DNA of 64,000 nt from Cytobacillus oceanisediminis 2691 (GCF_007678455.1 NZ_VEEP01000006.1:248001-312000), one strand, 5' to 3'; shown: positions 26,091 to 35,233, counted from the stretch's first letter. Notes: generated by a model from the sequence alone, not told the origin. Made by a program: numbers and translations.

Positions 26091-26735
26091 CTATCCATTT
26101 CTTGTAGCTTTTACAATTTCAACAAACTTGCCAGCATGTTGGGTGAGTTCATTCCATTGTTCTTTTTCGATATATTCCTTTTTCAACAAAGAGCCTCCTA
26201 CCCCTGCAGCAACGGCTCCTGCTTTAATATAATCAGAAATATTGTTCAGGTCGATTCCACCTGTCGGCATCATCATTATATGCCCAAGTGGTCCTCTTAC
26301 GTCTTTAATAAATGATGGTCCAAGCGTGCTGGCCGGAAAGATCTTCACAATATCCGCTCCCCATTCATAAGCCTGAAGCATTTCAGTCGGGGTAAAAACT
26401 CCTGGAATAGCAATTTTCCCATATCGGTTCGCTACTTTTATTGTCTCTTCATTCAATGTTGGAGCAAACAGAAATTCGGCTCCTGCGTGGATAGCCATGA
26501 GGGCAGACTGCGCGTCCAAAACAGTTCCTGCTCCTATTACTGCCCGGCCATTGAATTCTTTCTTTGCCATTTTAATCACTTCAAGAACATTTGGAGAGTC
26601 CATTGTCATCTCGATGCCTGTAACTCCGCCTTCTACCAGAGCTGAAATGGCATGCATGACTTTATCTTCGGGTACACGCCTGACAACCGCAACAATACCC
26701 GATTCTAGTATTCTATTTAGCAGTTCCTGTTTCAT
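26091..26735 (-). CDS. kdgA: 2-keto-3-deoxy-6-phosphogluconate / 2-keto-4-hydroxyglutarate aldolase
   Basis: A 214-residue class I aldolase splitting KDPG into pyruvate and glyceraldehyde 3-phosphate. Family marks: GIVAVVRRVPEDKV near the N-terminus, GGVTGIEMTMDSP with the catalytic Glu (about 41), GAGTVLDAQSA, FLFAPTLNEE, and the Schiff-base Lys in ADIVKIFPAS (about 132), then MPTGGI. TAGGAGG precedes the ATG. It is the last gene of the KDG operon, 11 nt after the kinase gene, and ends next to a REP module. Confidence 0.95.
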   Translation of the reverse strand: MKQELLNRILESGIVAVVRRVPEDKVMHAISALVEGGVTGIEMTMDSPNVLEVIKMAKKEFNGRAVIGAGTVLDAQSALMAIHAGAEFLFAPTLNEETIKVANRYGKIAIPGVFTPTEMLQAYEWGADIVKIFPASTLGPSFIKDVRGPLGHIMMMPTGGIDLNNISDYIKAGAVAAGVGGSLLKKEYIEKEQWNELTQHAGKFVEIVKATRNG

Positions 26736-26745
26736 GGTTTACCTC

Positions 26746-27705
26746 CTAACGTAAAACGTCCCTATTATTCTTCCTGAATCCAGCGATTGCTTCACGGTCT
26801 GGAAGTCCTTCGATATCTCCTCTTACAGTAACAACCATTGCACCTATTGTTGCACCCAGTTCTACTGATTCCTTAAGGGACTTTCCTTCAAGGATTCCCG
26901 AAAGCAAGCCTGCCGCAAACCCGTCCCCGGCTCCAATTGGATCAATCACTCTGTCTACTTTTATACTCGGAGAAAAACCAGATCCCTCAGACTTTGAAAC
27001 ATAATACGTCCCTATTTCTCCATTTTTAATTGCAATTTGAGAAACGCCTGTATTTTGAAGATGCTGAGCTATCTTGTCATAATCCCTTGTTCCCATTAAA
27101 AACTCGGCTTCATCCAATCCAGGCATAAAAATATCTGATTCCCTGGCTATGTCCATTACGATTTCTCTAGCATTCGGTTTCCCTTCCATCAACTTGAATC
27201 TGAGGTTTGGGTCAAAGGAAACCATCACATTATTATTTTTCGCGACCCGAATTGCTTCAAAAACCAGTTCCATACAGTTATTGCTTAAAAATGGTGTGAT
27301 TCCGGTCAGATGAAGAATTCTAGCGTTTTTCACATAATCCCAGTCAATATCTTCAGCTGTGAGAAGACTGGCTGCGGATCCGCTTCGATAATAATATACC
27401 TGGGTAGATCCTTCACGGATTCTTTCTTTTATATATAGACCTGTTGCTGCCTTGGTAGTGGTGACAACCCGAGATGTATCCACTCCTTCACCGCGGATTG
27501 ATGAAACAAGATACTTGCCAAGTTCGTCGTTCCCCACCTGGCTGATCCACCCTGCAGAATGTCCTAGTCTGGCTACTCCTATGGCAACATTCGATTCAGC
27601 TCCGCCGAATCTTTTGCTGAAATTCTGGACATATCGAAGCGGTCCGTCCAAATTGGCTTCAAATATTGCCATCGTTTCTCCTATTGTTACAAGTTCAGGA
27701 AACAT
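26746..27705 (-). CDS. kdgK: 2-keto-3-deoxygluconate kinase (PfkB family)
   Basis: A 319-residue PfkB kinase that makes KDPG from KDG. Motifs: TIGETMAIFEA at the N-terminus, RFGGAESNVAIGVARLGHSAGWISQVGNDELGKYL (about 31-66), SFDPNLRFKLM, and the C-terminal DPIGAGDGFAAGLLSG with the catalytic Asp (about 257). The order kdgK-kdgA next to an IclR regulator and a uronate-type SDR supports the KDG assignment over other PfkB roles. GGAGG lies nine bases before the ATG. Confidence 0.93.
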   Translation of the reverse strand: MFPELVTIGETMAIFEANLDGPLRYVQNFSKRFGGAESNVAIGVARLGHSAGWISQVGNDELGKYLVSSIRGEGVDTSRVVTTTKAATGLYIKERIREGSTQVYYYRSGSAASLLTAEDIDWDYVKNARILHLTGITPFLSNNCMELVFEAIRVAKNNNVMVSFDPNLRFKLMEGKPNAREIVMDIARESDIFMPGLDEAEFLMGTRDYDKIAQHLQNTGVSQIAIKNGEIGTYYVSKSEGSGFSPSIKVDRVIDPIGAGDGFAAGLLSGILEGKSLKESVELGATIGAMVVTVRGDIEGLPDREAIAGFRKNNRDVLR

Positions 27706-27738
27706 AATGATTAACCTCCAACCTGCTGAATTTCCCGA

Positions 27739-29238
27739 CTATTGAGCAGCTGTTTTATTTTTCTTTAATCTGCTCCATACTAACGGCAAGACTAAGGAAA
27801 GGATTGAGATGATAATGAAAACCAGCGCAATCGGACGTTCGAAGAAGATACTGTAACTTCCCTCTGACATAACTAACGACCTTCTTAATTCACTTTCGGC
27901 CATTGGACCAAGAATAAGCGCTAGGACGATAGGAGAAGCCGGGAAACCGTATTTCTTCATAAAATATCCGATGATTCCTGCACCTAACATCGTATAAACA
28001 TCAAAAAAGTTATTACTTATCGCATAAGCTCCTACTGTAGAAAGAACCAAAATGATTGGCCCAAGAATATTCTTTGGCACCATCAAAATCTTTGTAAAAA
28101 GTCGAATCCCGCTTAGTCCAAAAGCAACCATAAGAATATTGGCCACAATCATGCCTGCAAACAGCGTGTATACCAGTTCACCGCTTGTTTCAAACAGCTG
28201 CGGTCCTGGCTGTACTCCTTGAACCACAAGTGCACCGAGGAGAATGGCTGTTACTGCATCACCGGGAATTCCCAATGTTAACAATGGAACCATCGCTCCG
28301 CCTGTAACTCCGTTATTTGCTGCTTCAGCTGAAGCAATGGCTTTTTTATTCCCTTTTCCAAAAGTTTCTTTTTCTTCTTTTTTCGCAAATCGTTTAGCTT
28401 CATTATAGGAAACGAAGGCAGCAATATCTGCGCCTGCTCCCGGGATAATTCCGATAAATGTTCCAATCAGCCCTGAACGGAATATGGAAACCCATAATGT
28501 TTTAAGTTCATTCCATTTAGGGAGAACATAACTGGCAATAACTTTTCCGATTCCCTTCTCACCAGCAAGCTGTTCTTCCATAATGACAAGTGCTTCCGAA
28601 ACAGCAAATAATCCAATCATGACAGGAATAAAAGATAATCCATTCAAAAGAGAAAGCTGGTCATATGTAAAGCGAGGAAAACTTGTCATTGGGTCCATTC
28701 CAATAGTTGATATTAAAAGACCGAAAACTCCAGCGATTAGACCCTTTAACACCGAACCACCTGAAATACTGGAGATGATACTCAAACCAAACAGTGCAAG
28801 GCCAAACATTTCAGGGGCGCTGAAATTGAGAGCCACTTCTGCTAGCTGCGGTGCAATTAACACAAGCATAAGCACACTTATTAATCCTCCTACACCTGAA
28901 GCAATGGCAGAAATTCCAAGTGCCTTCCCCGCTTTTCCTTGCTTAGTCAATTGAAAACCATCAATTGCCGTTGCAGCGGAAGCAGGGGTCCCAGGAGTAT
29001 TCAATAGAATCGCAGAGATTGAACCGCCATAAATAGATCCGAAATAAACACCTATCAGCAAAAGAACTCCTGTTGTTGGTTCCATACCAAATGTGAATGG
29101 CAAAAACAAAGCTACACCCATTGTTGCTGTCAGACCGGGCAGTGCCCCTATAATGATCCCAACTATAACTCCTGCTATCACAAGCGCAATAACTTCAGGC
29201 TGAAAGACATTTACCATACCCTGAAAGAGCAAATCCAT
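27739..29238 (-). CDS. Tripartite tricarboxylate transporter large permease TctA
   Basis: A 499-residue membrane protein with about 12 spans. Typical TctA segments are GALPGLTATMGVALFLPFTFGM (about 32-53), LLNTPGTPASAATAIDGF, GIIPGAGADIAAFVSYNEAKRFAKK, and NNGVTGGAMVPLLTLGIPGDAVTAILLGAL. It is the translocation subunit of a TTT family importer. Placed between tctB and kdgK, it probably serves uptake of KDG, a uronate or a related sugar acid rather than citrate (inference from context). Confidence 0.94.
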   Translation of the reverse strand: MDLLFQGMVNVFQPEVIALVIAGVIVGIIIGALPGLTATMGVALFLPFTFGMEPTTGVLLLIGVYFGSIYGGSISAILLNTPGTPASAATAIDGFQLTKQGKAGKALGISAIASGVGGLISVLMLVLIAPQLAEVALNFSAPEMFGLALFGLSIISSISGGSVLKGLIAGVFGLLISTIGMDPMTSFPRFTYDQLSLLNGLSFIPVMIGLFAVSEALVIMEEQLAGEKGIGKVIASYVLPKWNELKTLWVSIFRSGLIGTFIGIIPGAGADIAAFVSYNEAKRFAKKEEKETFGKGNKKAIASAEAANNGVTGGAMVPLLTLGIPGDAVTAILLGALVVQGVQPGPQLFETSGELVYTLFAGMIVANILMVAFGLSGIRLFTKILMVPKNILGPIILVLSTVGAYAISNNFFDVYTMLGAGIIGYFMKKYGFPASPIVLALILGPMAESELRRSLVMSEGSYSIFFERPIALVFIIISILSLVLPLVWSRLKKNKTAAQ

Positions 29239-29252
29239 TTTCCATGCCCCCT

Positions 29253-29699
29253 TTAATAAAGAATGCCATGAGGTATCGGCACACCGAGCAGGTATTCAAA
29301 AATGATACTGATTCCTGCACTAATAATTAACGACGCCCCAATCAGAGTAGTCCACTTACGAACGCCCATTAGCCACATCCAGGCCAGGGATACTAAAACA
29401 GTTGAAACCCCGAATCCGATAAATTCAATCAGAATTACATATAAGATGATTGCGATGAAAGCTAATATAAAAGATCGAACGGAAGATCTACCATGAAACG
29501 CATAGACTTTCCCTTCGGTCTCCTCTTTTTTAAAGACAAGCATAATTGCTAAAATACCCAGTATGACTGCCGACATTTTCGGGAAAAAGTCAGGACCTGG
29601 TCCCTGTCCCATTGACGCAGGAAAAGTATTTGCAGCAAGCCAAGCATAAACGGACAATAACAAGAGGCCTATGCCAATCACACGATTCGCCACAATCAT
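29253..29699 (-). CDS. Tripartite tricarboxylate transporter small permease TctB
   Basis: A 148-residue protein with four hydrophobic spans, matching TctB size and topology (start MIVANRVIGIGLLLLSVYAW, the PQGxGPDFFPKM-like MGQGPGPDFFPKMSAVILGI segment, and a C-terminal YLLGVPIPHG). GGAGG is seven bases before the ATG at 29697-29699; an in-frame start six codons earlier has no site. It partners TctA, 14 nt away. Confidence 0.9.
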   Translation of the reverse strand: MIVANRVIGIGLLLLSVYAWLAANTFPASMGQGPGPDFFPKMSAVILGILAIMLVFKKEETEGKVYAFHGRSSVRSFILAFIAIILYVILIEFIGFGVSTVLVSLAWMWLMGVRKWTTLIGASLIISAGISIIFEYLLGVPIPHGILY

Positions 29700-29771
29700 T
29701 GTAATACCTCCACTCAATGTTACAAAAGGCTAGACAATGCTAGCCTTTTGAGTTTAGTAGTTATTAAGCTT

Positions 29772-30752
29772 TTAGTTTAGTTTCAATGAAGGGATTAAAT
29801 CACCAAATAATTGATCTTTTTCTTCAAGCATTTTCGAAAAACCCTCACTGTTTTCATAACGGTATCCAAGATTCATTTTTTCAAGCTGAGCTTTAAACTC
29901 GTCGCTTTGTGCTGTTTTTCCAAAAGCTTCTTCAAGAACCTTTACAACTTCCGCAGGTGTATCTTTTGGAACAGCAAGACCGCGCCAAGTACCAATGGAA
30001 AGGTCGATTCCTTTCTCTTTTAAAGTTGGGACCTCTGGAAGCGAAGCAACCTTTTCTTCTGCCATTACGGCCAGTACCTTAAGTTTGCCAGACTTCACTT
30101 GCGAGCTTACCTCAGCCGGGCTGACAGAAACTGCATCCACATGCCCGCCAAGTAATGCTGTGATCGCAGGAGCTGCACCTTCAAATGGTACGTGATTAAA
30201 TTCAACCCCAGTTTCTTTTTCAAAAGCCGCAGCTGCCAGATGCCAGATTGCACCTGTTCCTGAGTTCCCAACTTTTAGTTTTTCCTTTTTAGCTGCTTCA
30301 ATGAATTCTTCGATCGTATTGTAAGGTGCATCAGCAGGAACTGTGATTGCAGCAGGGTCTTCATTCAATAAAGCTACTGGTTTAATATCTTTATATGAGA
30401 ATTGAGCCAGTCCGGAATGCGGCAATGTCAGCAACTCCACAGTAACCATTGTTACTGTATGCCCATCAGCCTTGGCATTGATACCATTTTGCATGCCGAC
30501 TGCACCGCCGCCACCTTCTTTGTTAACAACTGCTACAGATTCTCCAAGTTCCTTTTTCGCCATATCTGCAAACGAACGGGCCACTGTATCAGTTCCTCCA
30601 CCTGCTGCATATGGGACAATGATTTCAACTGCTTTTTTAGGGAAATCCGCTGCTTCCTCCTTGCCATCTCCCCCAGTTTCCTTGTTGTTACCACAAGCAG
30701 CCAATATGAGCATGATTGATAAAAGGACAAAACTAAACTTAAACTTTTTCAT
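29772..30752 (-). CDS. Tripartite tricarboxylate transporter substrate-binding lipoprotein TctC (Bug family)
   Basis: A 326-residue extracellular receptor with lipobox ILAAC (about residues 16-20). The Bug/TctC signature is complete: FPKKAVEIIVPYAAGGGTDTVARSF (about 38-62), GGGGAVGMQNGINAKADGHTV, KVGNSGTGAIWHLAAAAFEKETGVEFNHVPFEG, and LPEVPTLKEKG. It captures a carboxylated ligand for TctAB. It is the first transporter gene after the IclR regulator. Confidence 0.94.
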   Translation of the reverse strand: MKKFKFSFVLLSIMLILAACGNNKETGGDGKEEAADFPKKAVEIIVPYAAGGGTDTVARSFADMAKKELGESVAVVNKEGGGGAVGMQNGINAKADGHTVTMVTVELLTLPHSGLAQFSYKDIKPVALLNEDPAAITVPADAPYNTIEEFIEAAKKEKLKVGNSGTGAIWHLAAAAFEKETGVEFNHVPFEGAAPAITALLGGHVDAVSVSPAEVSSQVKSGKLKVLAVMAEEKVASLPEVPTLKEKGIDLSIGTWRGLAVPKDTPAEVVKVLEEAFGKTAQSDEFKAQLEKMNLGYRYENSEGFSKMLEEKDQLFGDLIPSLKLN

Positions 30753-30770
30753 TATTATTTACCCCCTATT

Positions 30771-31526
30771 TTATGAGTGGACATATCCCATCCGACGGGA
30801 AATTTCTGCTGCTGTTTCTTTCATCTTCGGAATGATTTCTTCCAGTTGTTCATCTGACATTCTAGTTAGCGGACCAGTAACACTAATCGCAAATTGTGGC
30901 CTTTGCCTGTGGTCAAAAATTGGGGCTGCAACACAGCGAATCCCTTTTTCATGTTCTTCGTTATCATAAGAAAATTGATTTTCCCTGATTGACTTTAGTT
31001 CGGTTTTTAACTCCTCAATGGTTGTCAGTGTATTTTCAGTGAATCTTTTCATTGTATAGCCCGATAACAAACGATCGACCTCTTGTTCACTTAAAAAAGC
31101 AAGAATACTCTTGCCTACACCCGTACAATGCAGCGGTCCTCTTCTTCCAACCTGGGAATAAATCCTGATTGCGGAATTATTTTCGACTTTATCGATGTAT
31201 ATAATCTCGTTGTTGTCTAGCATAACCAAATGCACAATCTCACCTGTGCTTTTGCTTAATCCCTCTATTAGCGGCCGTGCAACCTCCACAATATTTAGAT
31301 TTTCGACCACTACCTCATTCATTTCGATGAATTTCAAACCAAGCCGATAAACACTATCTTTACCTAACTTTTGTACATAATCATACTCTTCAAGCGACAT
31401 TAACAATCTATGGACTGTACTTTTGGCTACATCCAGTTTTTGAGCTAATTCAGTTACACCTAATCCTTTTGGATAATCTTTCAGGATTTCTAAAATGTGT
31501 AACGCCCTGCTGACAGACTGAATCAA
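30771..31526 (-). CDS. IclR-family regulator of the KDG/uronate regulon (KdgR-like)
   Basis: A 251-residue regulator with a TTG start (31524-31526) behind GGGGAGG. The N-terminal winged helix reads SRALHILEILKDYPKGLGVTELAQKLDVAKSTVHRLLMSLEEYDYV (about 5-50); the C-terminal IclR effector domain has GPLHCTGVGKSILAFLSEQEV, DNEEHEKGIRCVAAPIFD and FAISVTGPLTRM. It is the first gene of the minus-strand operon, and a perfect palindrome lies 20 bp upstream of its start. In enterobacteria KdgR, also an IclR protein, responds to KDG; the same logic is likely here. Confidence 0.93.
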   Translation of the reverse strand: MIQSVSRALHILEILKDYPKGLGVTELAQKLDVAKSTVHRLLMSLEEYDYVQKLGKDSVYRLGLKFIEMNEVVVENLNIVEVARPLIEGLSKSTGEIVHLVMLDNNEIIYIDKVENNSAIRIYSQVGRRGPLHCTGVGKSILAFLSEQEVDRLLSGYTMKRFTENTLTTIEELKTELKSIRENQFSYDNEEHEKGIRCVAAPIFDHRQRPQFAISVTGPLTRMSDEQLEEIIPKMKETAAEISRRMGYVHS

Positions 31527-31546
31527 CTAACCTCCCCCCTCGAGGT

Positions 31547-31565
31547 TGTTCCGTATTACGGAACA
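31547..31565. promoter_or_regulatory. 19-bp palindromic IclR operator in the divergent promoter region
   Basis: TGTTCCGTATTACGGAACA is a perfect palindrome around a central T. IclR-family sites usually have this GTTCCG...CGGAAC form. It sits between the regulator gene and the divergent SDR gene and could control both directions. A degenerate half-site (GCATTCC) follows at 31567-31573. Confidence 0.85.
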
Positions 31566-31751
31566 GCATTCCTTAATATGGTTTAAGTATAGTAACTGAT
31601 GAAAGCGGTGTCAATACTACCAAAAGAAATAATTTGCAGAAAATTTATTTTTATATTTATATTTTTTATATTTGACTAATTTAATAATCTAGCTTTAAAG
31701 TGGTGGGTAAGATTACCATATGGATTAAAGGATACCGGAAAGGAGAAAAAG

Positions 31752-32522
31752 TTGAGCATTCATGATTTGTTTTCTTTACAAGGAAAAACAGCTCTTGTTA
31801 CTGGCTGCAAAAGAGGTATAGGAAAGGCAATCGCTATTGCCCTGGCAGAAGCAGGTGCTGACATTATTGGCGTAAGCAGTACACTAGAATCATCTGGAAG
31901 CAGTGTCGAAAATGAGGTAGTACAAAGAGGAAGGAAATTTCACGCTTTTTCTTGTGACTTTTCTAAGAGGAATGACTTATACAATTTCATCTCGGATATT
32001 AAAGCTAAATTCGATAGAATTGATATTCTTGTTAATAATGCAGGTACTATTCTTAGAGAGCCTGCATTAAGCCACCCCGATGATTATTGGGATCGTGTAA
32101 TGGATATTAATTTGGATTCACAGTTTATCTTAAGCCGTGAAATCGGCAAAATGATGGTCAAGCAGGAATCCGGAAAAATTATTTTTATTGCTTCATTACT
32201 GAGCTTTCAAGGAGGAATCAATGTTCCTTCCTATGCAGCGAGCAAAGGGGCGATTACACAGTTAGTAAAAGCCCTATCGAATGAATGGGCGCAGTACGGC
32301 ATTCAGGTTAATGCCATAGCACCCGGATACATAGCAACAGACAACACATCGGCATTAAGAGAAGATTCTGACCGGAGCCAAGCTATCCTCAGTCGAATCC
32401 CGGCAAACCGGTGGGGACAGCCGGACGATTTTACAGGGATTTCTATTTTCCTTGCTTCGAAGGCATCCGATTATATGACCGGCTCGGTAGTCACTGTAGA
32501 TGGAGGCTGGATGGGAAGATAA
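31752..32522 (+). CDS. SDR oxidoreductase, KduD-like 2-keto-3-deoxygluconate 5-dehydrogenase
   Basis: A 256-residue classical short-chain dehydrogenase with a TTG start five bases after AAAGGAGA. Cofactor motif TGCKRGIGKAIA (about 16-27), NNAG (about 95-98), catalytic Ser in FIASLLSFQGG (about 142) and YAASKGA with the catalytic Tyr/Lys (about 157/161), and the C-terminal DGGWMGR that is characteristic of KduD/2-deoxygluconate 3-dehydrogenases. It would interconvert 2,5-diketo-3-deoxygluconate and KDG, feeding kdgK. It is divergent from the iclR operon across the palindrome. Confidence 0.88.
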   Translation: MSIHDLFSLQGKTALVTGCKRGIGKAIAIALAEAGADIIGVSSTLESSGSSVENEVVQRGRKFHAFSCDFSKRNDLYNFISDIKAKFDRIDILVNNAGTILREPALSHPDDYWDRVMDINLDSQFILSREIGKMMVKQESGKIIFIASLLSFQGGINVPSYAASKGAITQLVKALSNEWAQYGIQVNAIAPGYIATDNTSALREDSDRSQAILSRIPANRWGQPDDFTGISIFLASKASDYMTGSVVTVDGGWMGR

Positions 32523-32556
32523 AATTATTCAAGAATAGTATTAGGAGGATTATTCA

Positions 32557-33318
32557 GTGGAAATCAATTACGATAATAAAGTTGTTTTAATCACTGGGGC
32601 AAGTACAGGCATAGGAGCGGAGTTTGCCAAAGGTTTTGCTGCCTCGGGTGCGATGGTAGTCATAAATTATTTAAACAGCAAAGCTAGTGCTGATCATCTT
32701 GTTCAAGAAATACAAGAAGTTGGGGGAACCGCCATTGCTATTAAAGCAGACGTTACCTCTTCCAGTGATGTAAAAACCCTTTTTGAGGCTGCGATAGAGG
32801 AGTTCGGGAAAATAGACATTCTCATTAATAACGCAGGAGCCCTGGTAAAAAGGATGCCATTTGCAGAACTTCAGGAAGAAGTTTGGGATCAGACTTACAA
32901 CCTTAACGTAAAATCTGTTTTTCTCTGCTCTAAAGAGGCTTATCCAATTATGAAGCAGAATGGCGGGGGCAGCATTATTAATATTACCTCCATCGCGTCC
33001 AGGAATGGCGGAGGCCCCGGTGCTCTTCATTATTCCTCTGCAAAAGGAGCTGTTTTGACACTTACTAAAGGTATGGCAAAAGAATTTCTCCCTGCAGGAA
33101 TCAGAGTGAATGCCATAAGCCCAGGTGTAATCAGTACCCCTTTCCAGGATAAGTATACTCCAGCGGAGATTCGTGAAGGCTTTTTAAAAGGCATCCCAAT
33201 GGGGAGAGAAGGATTGCCTGCAGAAATTGTGGGTACTGCCATGTTCCTTGCCTCGGACTTTGCAAGCTACATATGTGGTGAAACTATTGAAGTAAATGGT
33301 GGACAGTTGATGGATTAA
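32557..33318 (+). CDS. SDR-family oxidoreductase (FabG/glucose dehydrogenase-like)
   Basis: A 253-residue short-chain dehydrogenase 34 nt after the KduD-like gene, with GGAGG before a GTG start. Motifs: TGASTGIGAEFA (about 14-25), NNAGALVKRMPF (about 91), ITSIASRNGGG with the catalytic Ser, and YSSAKGA with Tyr/Lys (about 155/159). The end is NGGQLMD. It probably acts on another hydroxyl of the same sugar acids, for example a uronate or aldonate oxidation step. The exact substrate cannot be read, and it is not interchangeable with KduD since the C-terminal motif differs. Confidence 0.85.
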   Translation: MEINYDNKVVLITGASTGIGAEFAKGFAASGAMVVINYLNSKASADHLVQEIQEVGGTAIAIKADVTSSSDVKTLFEAAIEEFGKIDILINNAGALVKRMPFAELQEEVWDQTYNLNVKSVFLCSKEAYPIMKQNGGGSIINITSIASRNGGGPGALHYSSAKGAVLTLTKGMAKEFLPAGIRVNAISPGVISTPFQDKYTPAEIREGFLKGIPMGREGLPAEIVGTAMFLASDFASYICGETIEVNGGQLMD

Positions 33319-33458
33319 TTCTAACTATGGAATACTGAATCATTAACAGAATGAAATATATATTAATAATTTACACAAGTGATAGTGTATGGTTTTTTTA
33401 TTTGTAAATTTAATATTTCAAAATAACAATATTCATTTTCACACATCTCCCTGCTTAA

Positions 33459-33497
33459 CAAAAGAAATCCAGCGGCATATTAAGCTGGATTCTTTTG
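33459..33497 (+). terminator. Terminator of the SDR gene pair
   Basis: Stem of 14 bp with one bulged A (33459-33473 and 33484-33497), loop of 10 nt, with the right arm ending in TTCTTTTG. It follows the second SDR stop by 140 bp; no gene lies between. Confidence 0.8.
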
Positions 33498-33686
33498 CGA
33501 GATTTTAAAAACTGAAGCTACTGATTTTAGGATCCGAAACTGTACTTGAGACCCGTTCCGATATCCCAAATTTTTTCACCATTTTGACCAGTGGCCCTAC
33601 ACTGGTTTTTATATGTAAAACGCTCTATTTACCTGTATTATGAAACAACGATTTTATTTTTTTCAATCCTTTAATATAAACAATAA

Positions 33687-33719
33687 GGAAAAAAGCGTAA
33701 ATCTATACTCTTCACGCTT
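33687..33719 (-). terminator. Terminator of the PTS/lactonase operon
   Basis: On the minus strand AAGCGTGAA pairs with TTTACGCTT (9 bp with one G-T pair, 33711-33719 and 33693-33701) and is followed by TTTTTTCC. It lies 55 bp after the stop of the last gene. Confidence 0.8.
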
Positions 33720-33773
33720 CTCACCTTTTTATTTTGTCTCTTGTATAAGACAAGAGCACCGCGCCTATGCTTT

Positions 33774-34508
33774 CTAAGATAATAATGGAATCCTTTTTTG
33801 ATATTTTTCTACCAGGCTAGTGTTGTGTGCATCAGCTCCGTCGATGTTTCCGCTCAGGAAGATTGGAGGTTCGAAGCCTTTGTCAGCCATGATTTTGATT
33901 GATTCTGCAAGGATGGCGTTAAGAATCGCCGCCCCAATGACTGTTGAAGTGGGGGCAAAGGGTACTTTTACTTTCTCATGGGCAAGGATGGCGTCCCCTG
34001 GCACTGAGTGGTTATTGATCACTAGATCAACAGAATTGAACAAGTGTTTGCCGCTTGTATGGCGGGACGGCTGGCTTTGAGAGTATTCCAGTGATGTCAG
34101 GCCAATTGTAAAGGCTCCATTTTCTATCGCCACTTGGGCCACGTCAACCGGAACGGGATTGCGGCCAGAGGTGGACAATACAAACACGACATCTTCCGGA
34201 CGAATATCCTGTTCCTTCATAAATCCTTCAGCATAGCCGTTTTGGCGTTCAAGCCGGGATGATCTCAACGCACCTTCATGAAGCATCAATGGTTCAACCA
34301 GGATAGGCCTGATTGGCACGAGGCCGCCAGCACGGTAAAAAACTTCCTCGGTCAAGATATGGGAATGCCCGCAGCCGAACAACTGGATGATACCCCCGTT
34401 CATAATAGCTTCGGCGACTTTCCCGGCTGCCTTCTCCATCGCATCTTGCTCAGATTTCATAACTTCTTCAAGCAGTAAATGGATCTTTTCAAAATAATTA
34501 TTAAGCAC
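33774..34508 (-). CDS. SIS-domain phosphosugar-binding protein (UPF0309 type)
   Basis: A 244-residue cytoplasmic sugar isomerase-fold protein. GTG start overlapping the aldolase stop by one base, with AAGGGGGA seven bases upstream. SIS signatures: IIQLFGCGHSHILTEEVFYRAGGL (about 39-62), VVFVLSTSGRNPVPVDVAQVA (about 106-126, the phosphate-binding STSGRN) and APTSTVIGAAILNAI. Members without a catalytic partner domain bind or isomerise ketose/aldose phosphates or amino-sugar phosphates. As the last gene of the operon it may interconvert a phosphorylated intermediate. The substrate is unknown. Confidence 0.88.
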   Translation of the reverse strand: MLNNYFEKIHLLLEEVMKSEQDAMEKAAGKVAEAIMNGGIIQLFGCGHSHILTEEVFYRAGGLVPIRPILVEPLMLHEGALRSSRLERQNGYAEGFMKEQDIRPEDVVFVLSTSGRNPVPVDVAQVAIENGAFTIGLTSLEYSQSQPSRHTSGKHLFNSVDLVINNHSVPGDAILAHEKVKVPFAPTSTVIGAAILNAILAESIKIMADKGFEPPIFLSGNIDGADAHNTSLVEKYQKRIPLLS

Positions 34509-35233
34509 TAAAACATCCCCCTTACCCGGTCTAGGATTCTGATGACTTCCTCCGGAATAGTCCTGCCGGTTTCTTTGTCAATTGTCGACCCGAAAATATG
34601 CGGCATAAATACCGGGATGCCCGTATCCTTGACCGCATTGACGATTTCCTTGATATTATCGGCAGTGATTCCCCCGGCAGGCTCGATTGCAGTGATTCCC
34701 TTCTCTGCAGCTGCCTTACACAGATAAACCAGTTCATCCAGATGCTGGATTCCTTTTAACGGCATAAACTTGATGGATTCAATCTGCATTGCCGATGCAA
34801 GGTCCAGCAAGTCTTCAACTGTCATTTCAAGTCCAGTAGCAAGCTTGACTGTTCCGGGCTTGCCGCTTGGAGAAACAAGGGCGTTAACGGTCTGGTCCTG
34901 CCCAAGAGCCTTTAAATATCCTCTTGAATAGCTGGATTTATCAAATGGCTGGTTGATATGGCCTGGGCTGGAGCCAGCAGCAATCGCAAGGACCTTATCC
35001 CAATTCGCCGGATTGCCGTTGTCGCCAAGCCCTACTGAAACAACCGGGGCAGCTTCCTTCAGCTCATTTACTTTTGCAATCCCGTCCTCAATTTTCTCAA
35101 AATCAGAAGCCACAATTCCAGGAACTACATAGCCTTCTCCAGCTTCCACAATTTCTGCTGCATTTTCCTTGTCTTTTGCCAAAAAATTAAATAAAAGAAA
35201 GTCGTCTATTTTTTTTAGTTTACTTAAGTCCAT
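34508..35233 (-). CDS. 2-dehydro-3-deoxy-phosphogluconate aldolase, KDGP_aldolase (DgaF) family
   Basis: About 241 residues from the ATG at 35231-35233 (GGGTG six bases upstream); the start overlaps the creatininase-family gene by 14 nt. The sequence matches the KDGP aldolase family found in glucosaminate pathways: YVVPGIVASDFEKIEDGI, VSVGLGDNGNPANWDKVLAIA (about 71-92), PGHINQPFDKSSYSRGYLK, PSGKPGTVKLATG, IKFMPLKGIQHLDELVYL, and EPAGGITADNI. It yields pyruvate and glyceraldehyde 3-phosphate from a 6-phospho 2-keto-3-deoxy acid. It is unrelated in sequence to the KdgA at 26091, so the window encodes two different KDPG-type aldolases. Confidence 0.9.
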   Translation of the reverse strand: MDLSKLKKIDDFLLFNFLAKDKENAAEIVEAGEGYVVPGIVASDFEKIEDGIAKVNELKEAAPVVSVGLGDNGNPANWDKVLAIAAGSSPGHINQPFDKSSYSRGYLKALGQDQTVNALVSPSGKPGTVKLATGLEMTVEDLLDLASAMQIESIKFMPLKGIQHLDELVYLCKAAAEKGITAIEPAGGITADNIKEIVNAVKDTGIPVFMPHIFGSTIDKETGRTIPEEVIRILDRVRGMF

